Positions 1 to 9,060 are shown, counted from the stretch's first letter. The stretch is DNA of 64,000 bases from CAZYAK01 sp964403335 (GCA_964403335.1 CAYOFI010000007.1:8920-72919), one strand, 5' to 3'. A program made the numbers and translations. Notes: generated from the sequence alone by a model not told the origin.

Positions 1-53
1 CTGGATAACTTGGAGGAGTATTTATCCACTCTCTAATTTCTTCCCTTTTTTGT

Positions 54-554
54 ATGACGAAGCCCGAAACACCCGGCACAAAAACACTCACGCTCACACG
101 CGTCCTGAATGCTCCGCGCGCAAAAGTCTGGGCGGTCTGGACCGAGCCGCAGCACATCAAAAAGTGGTGGGGGCCCAAGGACTTCACGGCGCCGCACATC
201 AAAAACGATCTGCGCGTGGGCGGAAAGTCCCATTACTGCATGCGCGGCCCCGCGGGCACGGAATTCGATAAAGAGATGTGGAGCGGCGGCGAATACAGGG
301 AAGTCATTCCGATGGAAAAGATCGTGACGACGGATTATTTCGCCGACGAGAATGGCAACGTGGTATCGCCCAAGGATTATGGCATGCCCGGCGAATGGCC
401 GGAGGAAATGGTTGTCACCGTGACCTTTGAAGATGCGCCGGGTGGCAAAACCAAACTGACGATCGTCCACACGGGTCATTCCGCCGAATTGGCCGATATG
501 GCCAAAGCCGGCTGGAACCAGTCGCTCGATAAGTTCGAAGCCGCACTCGCGTAA
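54..554 (+). CDS. SRPBCC / AHSA1-like domain protein
   Basis: A 166-residue protein of the START/SRPBCC fold, in the AHSA1 (activator of Hsp90 ATPase-like) group. The N-terminal strand TLTLTRVLNAPRAKVWAVWT followed by EPQHIKKWWGP is the classic family signature, and the C-terminal helix is GWNQSLDKFEAAL. These proteins form a deep hydrophobic cavity; the ligand here is unknown. There is no signal peptide, so it should be cytoplasmic. The ATG at 54 follows a pyrimidine-rich stretch with no Shine-Dalgarno. It converges on the MFS exporter gene with about 10 bases between the stops. A second, shorter relative lies at 6781-7200. The family call is firm; the function is not known. Confidence 0.85.
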   Translation: MTKPETPGTKTLTLTRVLNAPRAKVWAVWTEPQHIKKWWGPKDFTAPHIKNDLRVGGKSHYCMRGPAGTEFDKEMWSGGEYREVIPMEKIVTTDYFADENGNVVSPKDYGMPGEWPEEMVVTVTFEDAPGGKTKLTIVHTGHSAELADMAKAGWNQSLDKFEAALA

Positions 555-564
555 TTTCTGCGCA

Positions 565-2010
565 TCACATATGCCCACCATGCCCTTGGCCGTGGTGGGC
601 AGTTTTGGATGGCTTCAGAAACACGGCGACGATAAGTGTCGCCAGTACCGCAAAGATCGTCGCCAACCAGAATGCCGCGTGATAGCCGCCCACGAGTGCA
701 GCGGCTTGATCTGCACCGGAAGCGAGGAGACTCTGCGTACGGGATCCCGCGAGGCTTGCAAGAATCGCAAGTCCAAGAGCGCCGCCCATCATGAAGGCCG
801 TGTTGACGACCCCCGATGCGAGCCCGGAATCCTCCGGTTTCACATCGCTCATCGCCGCCAAGAGCATGGGATTAAACGCGATGCCGCAACCGAAGCCGAG
901 CAAAATCATGTTGGGCAACACGTCGCGCACAAAGATGCCATCGACCGGTGCGCGGGTGAAAAGCGATAATCCCAGCGTGATGAACGTCAGTCCAAGCGTC
1001 AGTGATGCGCGGATCCCAAAGCGCAGCACGACTTTCGCAGAAAGCCCCAACGAGAACACGGCCATGATCAAGTTGGCCGGCAGGAATGAAAGACCGACCT
1101 GCATGGGCGTGTAGCCCAAGACGAGCTGCAGATAGAGCGCGGACAGGAAGAACCACGCGAACATCCCCGCGGCCCAGAGCACTCCGGCGATATTGGCGGT
1201 GGTGACGTTGCGGAGCTTGAACAGACTGAGTGGCACCAGCGGCCCCTTCACGCGCGATTCGATCCACACGAACAACACCATCAGCGCGATAGCTCCACCC
1301 AGCATTCCCAGTGTCTGCACCGAGGTCCATCCCAGGATGTTCCCGTTCACGATCGCGTAGACCGCGAGCATCAGCGACAAAGTGATGGTGGCGGCTCCGG
1401 CGATGTCCACATGTCCGGGCTTATCTTCGCGTTTGCTGTGCGGCAACAACGACAGGCTCATCAAGAAGACGACAATGCCGATCGGTACGTTGATCAGGAA
1501 AATCCAATGCCAGTCGAACGCACCTGTCAGCAATCCGCCCAAGAGCACGCCGATCGATCCCCCGCCCGCGGATACGAACCCGAAGTATCCCATCGCCTTC
1601 GCGCGCTCCTTGGGCTCAGTGAACAGATTCATCACAAGTGAGAGAGCTACAGCCGACACCACCGCGCCGCCCAACCCCTGCAACGCGCGCATGATAATCA
1701 ACACCTCCTGCGTCCCCGCCATCCCGCACCCGATGGACGCCGCCGTGAACGCCACCAGCCCGATCAGGAACATCCGGCGGTGCCCGAAGATATCTCCGAG
1801 CCGGCCCCCGAGCAGCATGAATCCGCCGAACGTGAGCAGGTACGCATTCACCACCCATGCCAGCGATGTCTCCGTGAATCCCAAATCCGCGCGGATGGAC
1901 GGCAGCGCGACGTTTACGATCGTGGAATCCAACACAATCATCAGCGATCCCAAACACAGGACCAGAAGAGCAAGCCAGCGATTGCGGACGGACGGTGAAG
2001 AATGCGTCAT
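565..2010 (-). CDS. MFS transporter, DHA2 (14-TM) drug exporter family
   Basis: A 481-residue integral membrane protein, the usual size for the 14-helix DHA2 (EmrB/QacA) drug:H+ antiporters. The first helix carries LDSTIVNVALPSI (about residues 27-39). Motif A, GGRLGDIFGHRRMF, lies at about 68-81 between helices 2 and 3, and hydrophobic segments continue to about residue 465. The C-terminus is His/Gly-rich (HHGQGHGGHM). The expected role is proton-driven export of lipophilic compounds at the inner membrane; the substrate cannot be read from sequence. It is divergent from the VOC gene starting at 2116 and convergent with the SRPBCC gene. Confidence 0.9.
   Translation of the reverse strand: MTHSSPSVRNRWLALLVLCLGSLMIVLDSTIVNVALPSIRADLGFTETSLAWVVNAYLLTFGGFMLLGGRLGDIFGHRRMFLIGLVAFTAASIGCGMAGTQEVLIIMRALQGLGGAVVSAVALSLVMNLFTEPKERAKAMGYFGFVSAGGGSIGVLLGGLLTGAFDWHWIFLINVPIGIVVFLMSLSLLPHSKREDKPGHVDIAGAATITLSLMLAVYAIVNGNILGWTSVQTLGMLGGAIALMVLFVWIESRVKGPLVPLSLFKLRNVTTANIAGVLWAAGMFAWFFLSALYLQLVLGYTPMQVGLSFLPANLIMAVFSLGLSAKVVLRFGIRASLTLGLTFITLGLSLFTRAPVDGIFVRDVLPNMILLGFGCGIAFNPMLLAAMSDVKPEDSGLASGVVNTAFMMGGALGLAILASLAGSRTQSLLASGADQAAALVGGYHAAFWLATIFAVLATLIVAVFLKPSKTAHHGQGHGGHM
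573..604 (+). terminator. possible terminator hairpin between convergent genes
   Basis: An 8-bp stem (GCCCACCA / TGGTGGGC) with a 12-base loop is followed by AGTTTT on the plus strand. It lies inside the 3' end of the exporter gene, 19 bases past the stop of the SRPBCC gene. The U-tract is short, so this is a weak candidate. Confidence 0.35.
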
Positions 2011-2115
2011 GGGCAGGACAGGAAGAAAAGACGAGGAAGAGTATCACTCATCACCTTCTTTTTCCCGCATATTCAGATGCATGATACCGCCTTCCGCATG
2101 ATATCCTCTATCCCT

Positions 2116-3018
2116 ATGCACCCTATCATCCCCCACCTGTGGTACGACAAAGAAGCAAAGCAAGCAGCGGAGTTCTACACCACCGTGTTCGCCAATTCGA
2201 AAATCACGAACGTCTCCACCATCCACGACACCCCCTCCGGCGATTGTGACATCGTGTCCTTTACCGTGCGCGGCGTACCGTTCATGTCTATCAGTGCCGG
2301 ACCGTACTTCAAGTTGAACCAGTCGATCTCCTTCATGGTGAATTTTGATCCCTCGCGCGAGAAAGACGCCAAAGCACAATTGGATGCCGCGTGGGAAAAA
2401 TTGGCGGACGGCGGCAAGGTGATGATGGACATCGGCGAGTATCCGTTCAGCAAACGCTATGGCTGGGTGGAAGACAAATACGGCGTCTCGTGGCAGTTGA
2501 TTCTGACGAATCCCGACGGTGAACCGCGCCCCACCGTGGTGCCGACGCTGCTGTTTGTAGGCGAGAGTTACGGGAAGTCCGAGGATGCGATCAAGTTTTA
2601 CCTGTCCGTATTCAAAGACTCCAAGCTCGGCACCATGATGAAGTATGGCGCAGGACAAGAACCGAACAAAGAAGGCACCGTGATGTTCGCGGATTACCAA
2701 TTATTGAGCACATGGTTCGCGGCGATGGATGGCGGCGGCAAGCATGACTTCTCGTTCAACGAGGCCGTGTCGTTCATCGTGAAGTGCGATACACAAGAAG
2801 AAATCGATTACTACTGGGAGAAACTCTCCGCCGTCCCGGAAGCCGAGCAGTGCGGATGGCTGAAGGATAAGTTCGGCGTCTCGTGGCAGATCACGCCCAC
2901 GGTGATGGATGAGATGATGATGAGCGGCGACGAGGCGAAGATCAAGCGCGTCACCGAAGCCTTCCTCAAGATGAAGAAGTTCGATACTGCGGTGTTGGAG
3001 AAGGCAGCGCGGGGGTGA
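2116..3018 (+). CDS. tandem PhnB-like VOC (glyoxalase/bleomycin resistance fold) protein
   Basis: A 300-residue protein with two tandem PhnB-type VOC domains (about 3-135 and 145-275). Each begins with a PxLxF/W strand, and each ends in the same pattern, YGVSWQLI and FGVSWQI, a signature of the PhnB group. The frame is open upstream to 2002, but homology begins at MHPIIPHLWYD, so I place the start at 2116. VOC proteins bind a metal and small substrates; PhnB members are mostly uncharacterised. No partner is implied by context: the exporter upstream is divergent. Confidence 0.85.
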   Translation: MHPIIPHLWYDKEAKQAAEFYTTVFANSKITNVSTIHDTPSGDCDIVSFTVRGVPFMSISAGPYFKLNQSISFMVNFDPSREKDAKAQLDAAWEKLADGGKVMMDIGEYPFSKRYGWVEDKYGVSWQLILTNPDGEPRPTVVPTLLFVGESYGKSEDAIKFYLSVFKDSKLGTMMKYGAGQEPNKEGTVMFADYQLLSTWFAAMDGGGKHDFSFNEAVSFIVKCDTQEEIDYYWEKLSAVPEAEQCGWLKDKFGVSWQITPTVMDEMMMSGDEAKIKRVTEAFLKMKKFDTAVLEKAARG

Positions 3019-3095
3019 TACGAAAAATAACCGCCCGCCCCCGATGGCCCGCTCATTAGGGATACGCGCTATATAGGTGTAGGGTTGAAAGTTGC

Positions 3096-6000
3096 ATGAA
3101 GGTCATACACAAAGAGCATCGGCATATCGATGCGCAGAAGAAGGCGATTATTGCGTCTGTGCTCAAGCGCAGACGAGCTGCTGTCCATGACATTCCCGTC
3201 ATCGGCATCGGGGCGTCTGCCGGAGGGTTGGATGCTTTTACGCGTTTGCTCAAGAATCTTTCCGTGGAGACGGGCATGGCTTTTGTCTTGGTTCAGCATC
3301 TGGATCCGGTCCATAAGAGCAGCCTGACGGAGATACTTTCCAAGGCGACGACCATGCCGGTGCAGACCGTGAAGGACGGGACGCGCGTGCAAGCGAACCG
3401 CGTGTATGTCATCCCGCCCAATACGAATATGTCCATCCGGCAGGGGCGGCTGAAGCTGATGCCGCGTTCGGCCACCAATGGTTTGCACATGCCTATCGAT
3501 TACTTTCTGCGTTCGCTGGCGAGTGACCGGAAGCATCTGGCGGTGGGTATTATCCTCTCCGGAACGGGCTCGGACGGGACGTTGGCCATGGAAGCGATTA
3601 AGAGCGCGGGCGGCGTGACCTTCGCGCAAGATGCGCACTCCGCCAAATTCGCGGACATGCCCCGCAACGCCGCGGCAACCGAACACGTGGATTTTGTGTA
3701 CTCGCCGGAAAAGATCGCCCGCAAACTCTCCGAGCTTCCGACGCATCTTCGTGCATCCGCTGCCACACTTCCCGCAGCGACATCACTGGAAAAGAGTCAG
3801 GATCTGCAGGAGATTTTCCACATGGTACGGGCCGCTACCGGGCTGGATTTCAGCAAGTATAAGCATGCCACGTTGCAACGCCGCGTCGCACGCCGTCTTG
3901 CGCTGAATGACGGGAAGACGCTGAACGAGTACATCCGGTTCCTGCAGAAGAAACCCGACGAAGTGAAAGCTCTGTCACAGGAATTCCTCATTCCCGTCAC
4001 CAATTTCTTTCGTGATCCGCAGTCCTTTGATGCCGTTTGTAAGACCGTTTTTGAGCGCCTTCTCCGGGACCGGTCACCCGCAGCCCCGCTCCGCATATGG
4101 GTTCCCGGGTGCTCCACGGGGCAGGAAGCGTACTCTCTGGCAATCTGCCTGCAGGAATGCCTGGACAAGAAACGTCTGAAAATCCCCGTGCAAATCTTTG
4201 CCTCGGACGTGAGCGAAGCGGCTTTGGAAAAGGCACGCGCGGGGATGTACATGGAGAACATCGCGCTCGATGTCACGCCGCAGCGTTTGAAAAAGTTCTT
4301 CACAAAAATCGGCTCATCCTACAGCGTGAATAAGGCCATCCGTGATCTGTGCGTCTTTGCCAAACAGAACGTGACGCAAGACCCGCCTTTTTCGCAGATG
4401 GACTTTATTTCCTGCCGCAACGTCCTGATCTATTTCACGCCCGAACTGCAGAAGAAAGTGATCTCCACCTTCCACTACTCCCTCAAGCAACACGGATTTT
4501 TGATGCTGGGGAAATCGGAGACGGTGGGAGCATGCGCGGATCTGTTTGGTTTGGCGAACAAGAAAGCAAGGATATATGGCCGCAAAACTGCGCCGAGCCG
4601 GGCGCAGAGAATATTTACCAATCCCGTCCCCGAATCATCCGCCTACGCTATGCAAACCCGTAAAGATGACACAAGAAAGGTGCCTACATTCCAGCAGGAG
4701 GCTGATCAAATCACACTCTCTCGTTTTGCACCTGCGGGGGTGACTGTCAAGGAAGACATGGAGATAGTGGAGTTCCGGGGAGATACCAGCCCGTATCTGA
4801 AACCCGCTCCCGGAAAGGCCAGCTTGCACTTGCTGAAGATGGCGCGTGAAGGATTGCTGGTGGAGCTGCATGCGGCGATGAAACGCGTTCTGCAAAAAAA
4901 TGTTCCGGTGCGCAGGGAAGGCATACGTTTGAGCGATACGGATCAGATGTCTTTTGAGATTCTCCCGCTTGCCGCCGTTTCAGAGCAACGCTGCTTTTTG
5001 ATTCTGTTCCAGCGCATACCCGGTATCCCCACTGCACAGACGACCAAAAAACAAACGGGATCGTCCGCGGAAACCCGGCTCATCGGTCAACTGGAACAAG
5101 AACTCTCCGCCGCACGCGAATACCTGCGATCGGTCACCAAGGATCATGAGATCGCCACCGAAGAGCTGCAAGCGGCGAACGAGGAAGTGCTCTCCAGTAA
5201 TGAAGACTTCCCAAGCACCAACGAGGCACTGGAGCCCTCCAAAGAAGCACTGCAATCGACCAACGAAGAGCTGAGCACCGTGAATGAGGAATTGCAGAAC
5301 CGCAACACCGAGATGAGCGAACTGAACCGGTCACTGACGTTCTCCAAAGAGTACATCGAGGCGATCTTCAAAACCGTGCGCGAGCCTTTGCTTGTGCTGA
5401 ACAATGAGCTCCGAGTGCAGATGGCGAACCAAACGTTCTATCGCACATTCAACGCGGAGGCGGGACAGACCATTGAGCGACAGATTTTTGATTTGGGAAA
5501 CGGCCAGTGGAATATCCCGGAGCTCCGCCAGCTCTTGGAACACGTCATTCCCGAGAACACGCATTTCGAAGATTTCCGGGTGGTCCATGTGTTCCCGGAC
5601 ATCGGGCGCAAGGCGATGCTTTTAAATGCGCGCACCATTCAGCCGCAAAACAGCAACGAGGAGCGGCTGATCCTTCTGGCCATCGAAGACGTCACGGCGA
5701 AGGAGGAACGCGAGGAGCGCACGCACCTGCAGATTCTGCAGGATATGCTCGCAAACATCCCCATGGCGGGCTTGGCCGTCTCCGCGAAACAGGGCACGCT
5801 CCACGTGAACGAACAACTCTGCCTCCTCTTCAACCTGGATCCTGCGGAGTACAGAGGGCGGCCTCTGACTGTGCCCGACATCGTGGATGCATTGGGGGCG
5901 CAGGTGATCGATCCGAAAAATTACCACAGCAAGCTGGAGGAGATTTGGCGCATGACCACTCCCCTATTAGGCCAAGAAGTGCACCTGGCCGATGGCCGTA

Positions 6001-6806
6001 TTCTGCTCTGTGACTACGCCCCGGTGTTTCATGCCGATATTCATGCGGGACATATTTTGCTCTACCGGGACATCACACGTGAACGGCGCATCGACACGAC
6101 CAAATCCGAATTCATGTCCCTGGCCAGTCATCAATTACGTACACCACTGACGTCTATACGCTGGGCAATGGGACGGCTGGGCAAAAGCCTGAGTACAAAA
6201 GCCACGACGATGGAAACACGGCTCCTCGACGAAGGAAAAAATGCCGCAATGCGCATGACCGATACCATCGATACCATGCTGCAGATCGCACGCATTGAAT
6301 CGGAAGAGATACCCTTGGACATCACCCGCATCGCCCTGCGTCCGTTCCTCCAAAACGTCATCGCGGAGAGTGAAGACGCCACAGGCAAAACGCACTTGCT
6401 TCCCCTCACGTGCCCGACCGGCCTGTCCATCCATACGGACTCCAAGCTCTTCAAAGAAATCCTCAGGAATCTGCTCAGCAACGCCTTAAAATACACCCCC
6501 GCCCACGGAAAGATCAGCATGCGTGTACGCAAACAGGGGGATTCCATCATCATCGATATACAGGATGCGGGATACGGCATTCCCCTCCATCAGCAGAAGA
6601 AGATTTTTCAGAAGTTTTTCCGCGGGGACAATATCGTCGGCAAGGACACGGAAGGCACGGGCCTCGGTTTGTACCTGGTGTTCCTGATCACCACGCTTTT
6701 GGGAGGAAAGATTTCCTTCGTCTCCAAAGAGGGAAAGGATAGCGGCAGCACGTTCACACTTGCTCTGCCTCTGCAGTCGCTTACTGCGCCTCCGCGTACG
6801 CCTTGA
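3096..6806 (+). CDS. CheB-CheR-PAS-histidine kinase fusion
   Basis: A 1236-residue multidomain signalling protein. The CheB methylesterase domain (about 34-215) keeps the triad Ser41 (GIGASAGG), His68 and Asp160 (GTGSDG). The CheR methyltransferase follows: an N-terminal helical domain from about 240, the SAM motif PGCSTGQEAY near 338, and CRNVLIYF near 445. Next come a long coiled coil of repeated TNEEL/SNE units (about 660-745) and one or two PAS domains. Last is a histidine kinase with SHQLRTP (His1012), N-box LLSNALKY near 1124, G1 DAGYGIP and G2 GTGLGL near 1188. There is no membrane segment or receiver domain, so it is cytosolic with its partner elsewhere. Its 3' end overlaps the convergent SRPBCC gene by 26 bases. 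Confidence 0.92.
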   Translation: MKVIHKEHRHIDAQKKAIIASVLKRRRAAVHDIPVIGIGASAGGLDAFTRLLKNLSVETGMAFVLVQHLDPVHKSSLTEILSKATTMPVQTVKDGTRVQANRVYVIPPNTNMSIRQGRLKLMPRSATNGLHMPIDYFLRSLASDRKHLAVGIILSGTGSDGTLAMEAIKSAGGVTFAQDAHSAKFADMPRNAAATEHVDFVYSPEKIARKLSELPTHLRASAATLPAATSLEKSQDLQEIFHMVRAATGLDFSKYKHATLQRRVARRLALNDGKTLNEYIRFLQKKPDEVKALSQEFLIPVTNFFRDPQSFDAVCKTVFERLLRDRSPAAPLRIWVPGCSTGQEAYSLAICLQECLDKKRLKIPVQIFASDVSEAALEKARAGMYMENIALDVTPQRLKKFFTKIGSSYSVNKAIRDLCVFAKQNVTQDPPFSQMDFISCRNVLIYFTPELQKKVISTFHYSLKQHGFLMLGKSETVGACADLFGLANKKARIYGRKTAPSRAQRIFTNPVPESSAYAMQTRKDDTRKVPTFQQEADQITLSRFAPAGVTVKEDMEIVEFRGDTSPYLKPAPGKASLHLLKMAREGLLVELHAAMKRVLQKNVPVRREGIRLSDTDQMSFEILPLAAVSEQRCFLILFQRIPGIPTAQTTKKQTGSSAETRLIGQLEQELSAAREYLRSVTKDHEIATEELQAANEEVLSSNEDFPSTNEALEPSKEALQSTNEELSTVNEELQNRNTEMSELNRSLTFSKEYIEAIFKTVREPLLVLNNELRVQMANQTFYRTFNAEAGQTIERQIFDLGNGQWNIPELRQLLEHVIPENTHFEDFRVVHVFPDIGRKAMLLNARTIQPQNSNEERLILLAIEDVTAKEEREERTHLQILQDMLANIPMAGLAVSAKQGTLHVNEQLCLLFNLDPAEYRGRPLTVPDIVDALGAQVIDPKNYHSKLEEIWRMTTPLLGQEVHLADGRILLCDYAPVFHADIHAGHILLYRDITRERRIDTTKSEFMSLASHQLRTPLTSIRWAMGRLGKSLSTKATTMETRLLDEGKNAAMRMTDTIDTMLQIARIESEEIPLDITRIALRPFLQNVIAESEDATGKTHLLPLTCPTGLSIHTDSKLFKEILRNLLSNALKYTPAHGKISMRVRKQGDSIIIDIQDAGYGIPLHQQKKIFQKFFRGDNIVGKDTEGTGLGLYLVFLITTLLGGKISFVSKEGKDSGSTFTLALPLQSLTAPPRTP

Positions 6807-7200
6807 AGTTGTCCAGAATCGCCTGCCAGCCCTGGCGCTGCAGTTCCGGTGTATTCTCCTGTTCGGGATCAAAGGCTTCGACGATGCGCGTCTGTCCGTC
6901 TTTCTCCGCAAAATCCACCGTCACTTTGCGCCCGTCATCCATGGCATACGCAAGGTGCGTCTGAGGAACGACTTTGGAATACGTGCCGCCAAAATCAAAC
7001 CCGAAACTCCCGTCTTTGGCCTCCATGCGAGCCGTGAACATCCCGCCGTCCCGCAGATCGTTCGTAGCCTTCGTCGTGTGCCAATCGTCCGAGGCGGCGT
7101 TCCACTTGGTGATGTGCTCGGGTGCCGTCCAGCATTCCCACACTTTTGCGAGAGGGGCTTTGACGGTGGTTTCGACGGTGATGGGGGTTGTGGAGGACAT
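6781..7200 (-). CDS. SRPBCC / AHSA1-like domain protein
   Basis: A 139-residue relative of the first gene in the window. It shows the family opening ITVETTVKAPLAKVWECWTA followed by PEHITKWN, then GGTYSKV in the middle and a C-terminal helix GWQAILDNFKAYAEAQ. It is a single-domain cytoplasmic protein with a hydrophobic ligand cavity and no known substrate. It lies 33 bases downstream of the GH26-like gene on the same strand and overlaps the end of the CheB-CheR kinase gene on the opposite strand. The two SRPBCC copies are clearly different in sequence, so they do not represent a recent duplication. Confidence 0.85.
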   Translation of the reverse strand: MSSTTPITVETTVKAPLAKVWECWTAPEHITKWNAASDDWHTTKATNDLRDGGMFTARMEAKDGSFGFDFGGTYSKVVPQTHLAYAMDDGRKVTVDFAEKDGQTRIVEAFDPEQENTPELQRQGWQAILDNFKAYAEAQ

Positions 7201-7233
7201 ATGGTTGGAGGAAAGAAAAGTATGAAAATACAG

Positions 7234-8346
7234 TTACTGGTGAGCGGCCTTAAACGCACTCAGCGAGTTGGGGTCCGAATTGACCCGCCAATCTTGTTCT
7301 TTATTGGCATTGAACCAGATCCATCCGCGGATCTCCGGATGACGGGCCATCTGGGTCACCAATGCATCCGTGATCCACGCGGCCTTCTGTGATCCCGCGG
7401 CGCTGGCCATGGAAAAGATCATTTTGGGTTTCTGATAATTGGCAACCGTGGCGAGGGCAGTACTGAAGATTTGATCGAAGGTCAGCCAGGGATTCCCGAA
7501 ATTGAAGCCATCGATACCGACGTAATCGACGTACGCGTCTCCCGGATAATAATTGGGAATGGCGTTGATGGCTGTTTCCGGAACCGAATGACTGTTCACG
7601 ACCCACGCGAATGTCACGTTCGGGACACCTGCAAACAGTCCGTGCACACGCCGCCATGCGGACACCAATTTCGCCGGAGTGTTCGACCCGACCGTGCCGC
7701 CCCAGGTGACCCAATCCCCGTTCATTTCATGAAACGGCGCAAAAATCACCGGTCCACCATAGACGGCCGCCCCTGCAGCAAACTGCCGGACGGATCCGTC
7801 CAACGATCCCGCGATGATGGCATCCAGGGAGACGCCCGTCGGCTCCCAGAAGATCACCAAGGTCTTTCCCTTGTCGCGCACGCTCGGGCCGTATGCCGAC
7901 GGAAACGCATCCGCCCCTCCCACAAAGATGGCCTGCATGTTCATACTCTTGCCCACCATCGCCTCGAATGTCGCCGCGTCCGTCAATTGATTGCCGACAA
8001 ATGCGCCCCAGATCCGCCCCTGCGCGCTACTGGATGACGAGCCGGCCACCGAAGAAATTCGCGACGATACCGCCGAACTCGCCACGGACGACATGACGGA
8101 GGAGGCCACGGAGCTGGCCACGGATGACCGAACGGATGACGCAGTGGAACTGGCAACAGACGAAGCGACCGAGGATCGTACGCTGGAAGCCACGGAGCTG
8201 GACGAGCGATTAAAACGCGCGCGGGGAGAAGCCGCTTCCAGGCCAGACAAAGACGGGAACAGCGACAGTGTAAGCAAGCAAAGGGTTACGCCGGCAAAAA
8301 AATAAGGCGTGTGTGAGGAGTGCATATGCACGCACTCTAGCATCAT
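7234..8346 (-). CDS. secreted Ser-rich GH26-like (beta-mannanase family) protein, nucleophile replaced
   Basis: A 370-residue exported protein. A signal peptide (about 1-38) is followed by a low-complexity SSVASSV-type Ser/Val/Ala linker (about 45-107), then a glycoside hydrolase family 26-like barrel. Supporting strands include FAPFHEMNGDWVTW (acid/base Glu207), YVDYVGIDGFNFG and GWIWFNANKEQDW. At the beta-7 position, where GH26 enzymes carry the nucleophile Glu in a KPxMIxE pattern, this protein reads KPKMIFSMAS, with Ser312. It may be a carbohydrate-binding pseudoenzyme. The start is ambiguous: the in-frame ATG at 8325 gives a tidier signal peptide. Confidence 0.8.
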   Translation of the reverse strand: MMLECVHMHSSHTPYFFAGVTLCLLTLSLFPSLSGLEAASPRARFNRSSSSVASSVRSSVASSVASSTASSVRSSVASSVASSVMSSVASSAVSSRISSVAGSSSSSAQGRIWGAFVGNQLTDAATFEAMVGKSMNMQAIFVGGADAFPSAYGPSVRDKGKTLVIFWEPTGVSLDAIIAGSLDGSVRQFAAGAAVYGGPVIFAPFHEMNGDWVTWGGTVGSNTPAKLVSAWRRVHGLFAGVPNVTFAWVVNSHSVPETAINAIPNYYPGDAYVDYVGIDGFNFGNPWLTFDQIFSTALATVANYQKPKMIFSMASAAGSQKAAWITDALVTQMARHPEIRGWIWFNANKEQDWRVNSDPNSLSAFKAAHQ

Positions 8347-8384
8347 CTTGGCAGAGGACTACCTTCACGTTATCCTAACTTCCT

Positions 8385-8753
8385 ATGTCTCACCACAACC
8401 TTCTCCAAGAACTTGCCGCGCAACTTGCGCCCGTTTTGCACGCCTCGAACCAGGCCATGTACATCTATTTGGATGATGAGCATAAGATCTGCAACGAGAA
8501 ATTCGCCAAACTATTGGGATACGGTTCCGCGGACGAGTGGGCAAAGCTGGACGGCAATTTCCCGACGCTGTTTGTGGATGACGGCAGCCAGCACGCGTTG
8601 ATCGGCGCATTCCAAAAAGCCATGCAAGACCTGGCCGCCTCCACCACCAAAGTGACATGGAAGAAAAAGTCCGGCGGCACGGTGGATACGACGGTCATCC
8701 TCGTTCCGATCTCGTTCAAGGATCATCTGTTTGCGGTGCACTTTGTGGCGTAG
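8385..8753 (+). CDS. single PAS-domain protein
   Basis: A 122-residue protein that is little more than one PAS domain. The helical N-terminus leads into MYIYLDDEHKICNEKFAKLL, the usual opening of a PAS core, followed by the GYGSADEW loop and strands ending in VILVPISFKDHLFAVHFV. There is no output domain, signal peptide or membrane helix. It could be a small cytosolic sensor or a partner for a multidomain kinase such as the one at 3096-6806, but that pairing is only a guess. It is divergent from the GH26-like gene, with 38 bases between the starts. Confidence 0.75.
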   Translation: MSHHNLLQELAAQLAPVLHASNQAMYIYLDDEHKICNEKFAKLLGYGSADEWAKLDGNFPTLFVDDGSQHALIGAFQKAMQDLAASTTKVTWKKKSGGTVDTTVILVPISFKDHLFAVHFVA

Positions 8754-8818
8754 ACCCCAGGATGGAGCTTCTCGTGAGAACCTACTTCAAGCTGTGTGAG
8801 TATTTCCACAGGGAGGGG

Positions 8819-8838
8819 TTGGGAGGTCCTCCTCCCAA
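8819..8838. repeat. 8-bp inverted repeat downstream of the PAS gene
   Basis: A perfect stem TTGGGAGG / CCTCCCAA with a four-base loop. No U-run follows on either strand, so a role as terminator is doubtful. The rest of 8754-8943 holds no gene that I can see. Confidence 0.5.
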
Positions 8839-8869
8839 TAAAATAACTTGCGGGTGCGCCGCAGCGCCC

Positions 8870-8950
8870 CGCTCCAGAATTCGCCTTCGTTCAAGAGCAA
8901 CGACCATTGCAATCGCCCTCCCTTTTTTCCATCAAACGAATTCTGGAGCG
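8870..8950. repeat. 14-bp inverted repeat overlapping the tRNA-Gly 3' end
   Basis: CGCTCCAGAATTCG at 8870-8883 is the exact reverse complement of CGAATTCTGGAGCG at 8937-8950, with 53 bases between. The right arm includes the last bases of the tRNA-Gly acceptor and its CCA, so a longer tRNA precursor could fold back on its own 3' end. It could be a terminator-like or processing structure, or simply a repeat. Confidence 0.6.
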
Positions 8951-9017
8951 GGTAGCGGGAATCGAACCCGCGTCCTCAGCTTGGAAGGCTGATGTACTAC
9001 CATTGTACGATACCCGC
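8944..9017 (-). tRNA. tRNA-Gly (anticodon TCC), canonical
   Basis: On the minus strand, acceptor GCGGGTA pairs with TACCCGC, followed by discriminator T and an encoded CCA. The D-stem is GTAC/GTAC with a loop containing GG. The anticodon stem TCAGC/GCTGA encloses CTTCCAA, giving anticodon TCC. The T-arm GCGGG-TTCGATT-CCCGC is fully paired. It is 74 bases with CCA. Confidence 0.97.
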
Positions 9018-9028
9018 AGTACCATGGC

Positions 9029-9057
9029 ATTCTACTGCGGAAATGACGCCAGGTGAA
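9029..9057 (-). promoter_or_regulatory. candidate promoter of tRNA-Gly
   Basis: On the minus strand a TAGAAT -10-like box (9029-9034) lies 17 bases downstream of TTCACC (9052-9057). Initiation would fall a few bases before the mature tRNA 5' end at 9017. The -35 box is weak. Confidence 0.45.
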
Positions 9058-9060
9058 GGG

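Noticed and set aside
2002..2115. Longer N-terminus for the double VOC protein
   Set aside because: The extra codons overlap the divergent exporter start and lack homology; the VOC fold begins at the ATG at 2116.
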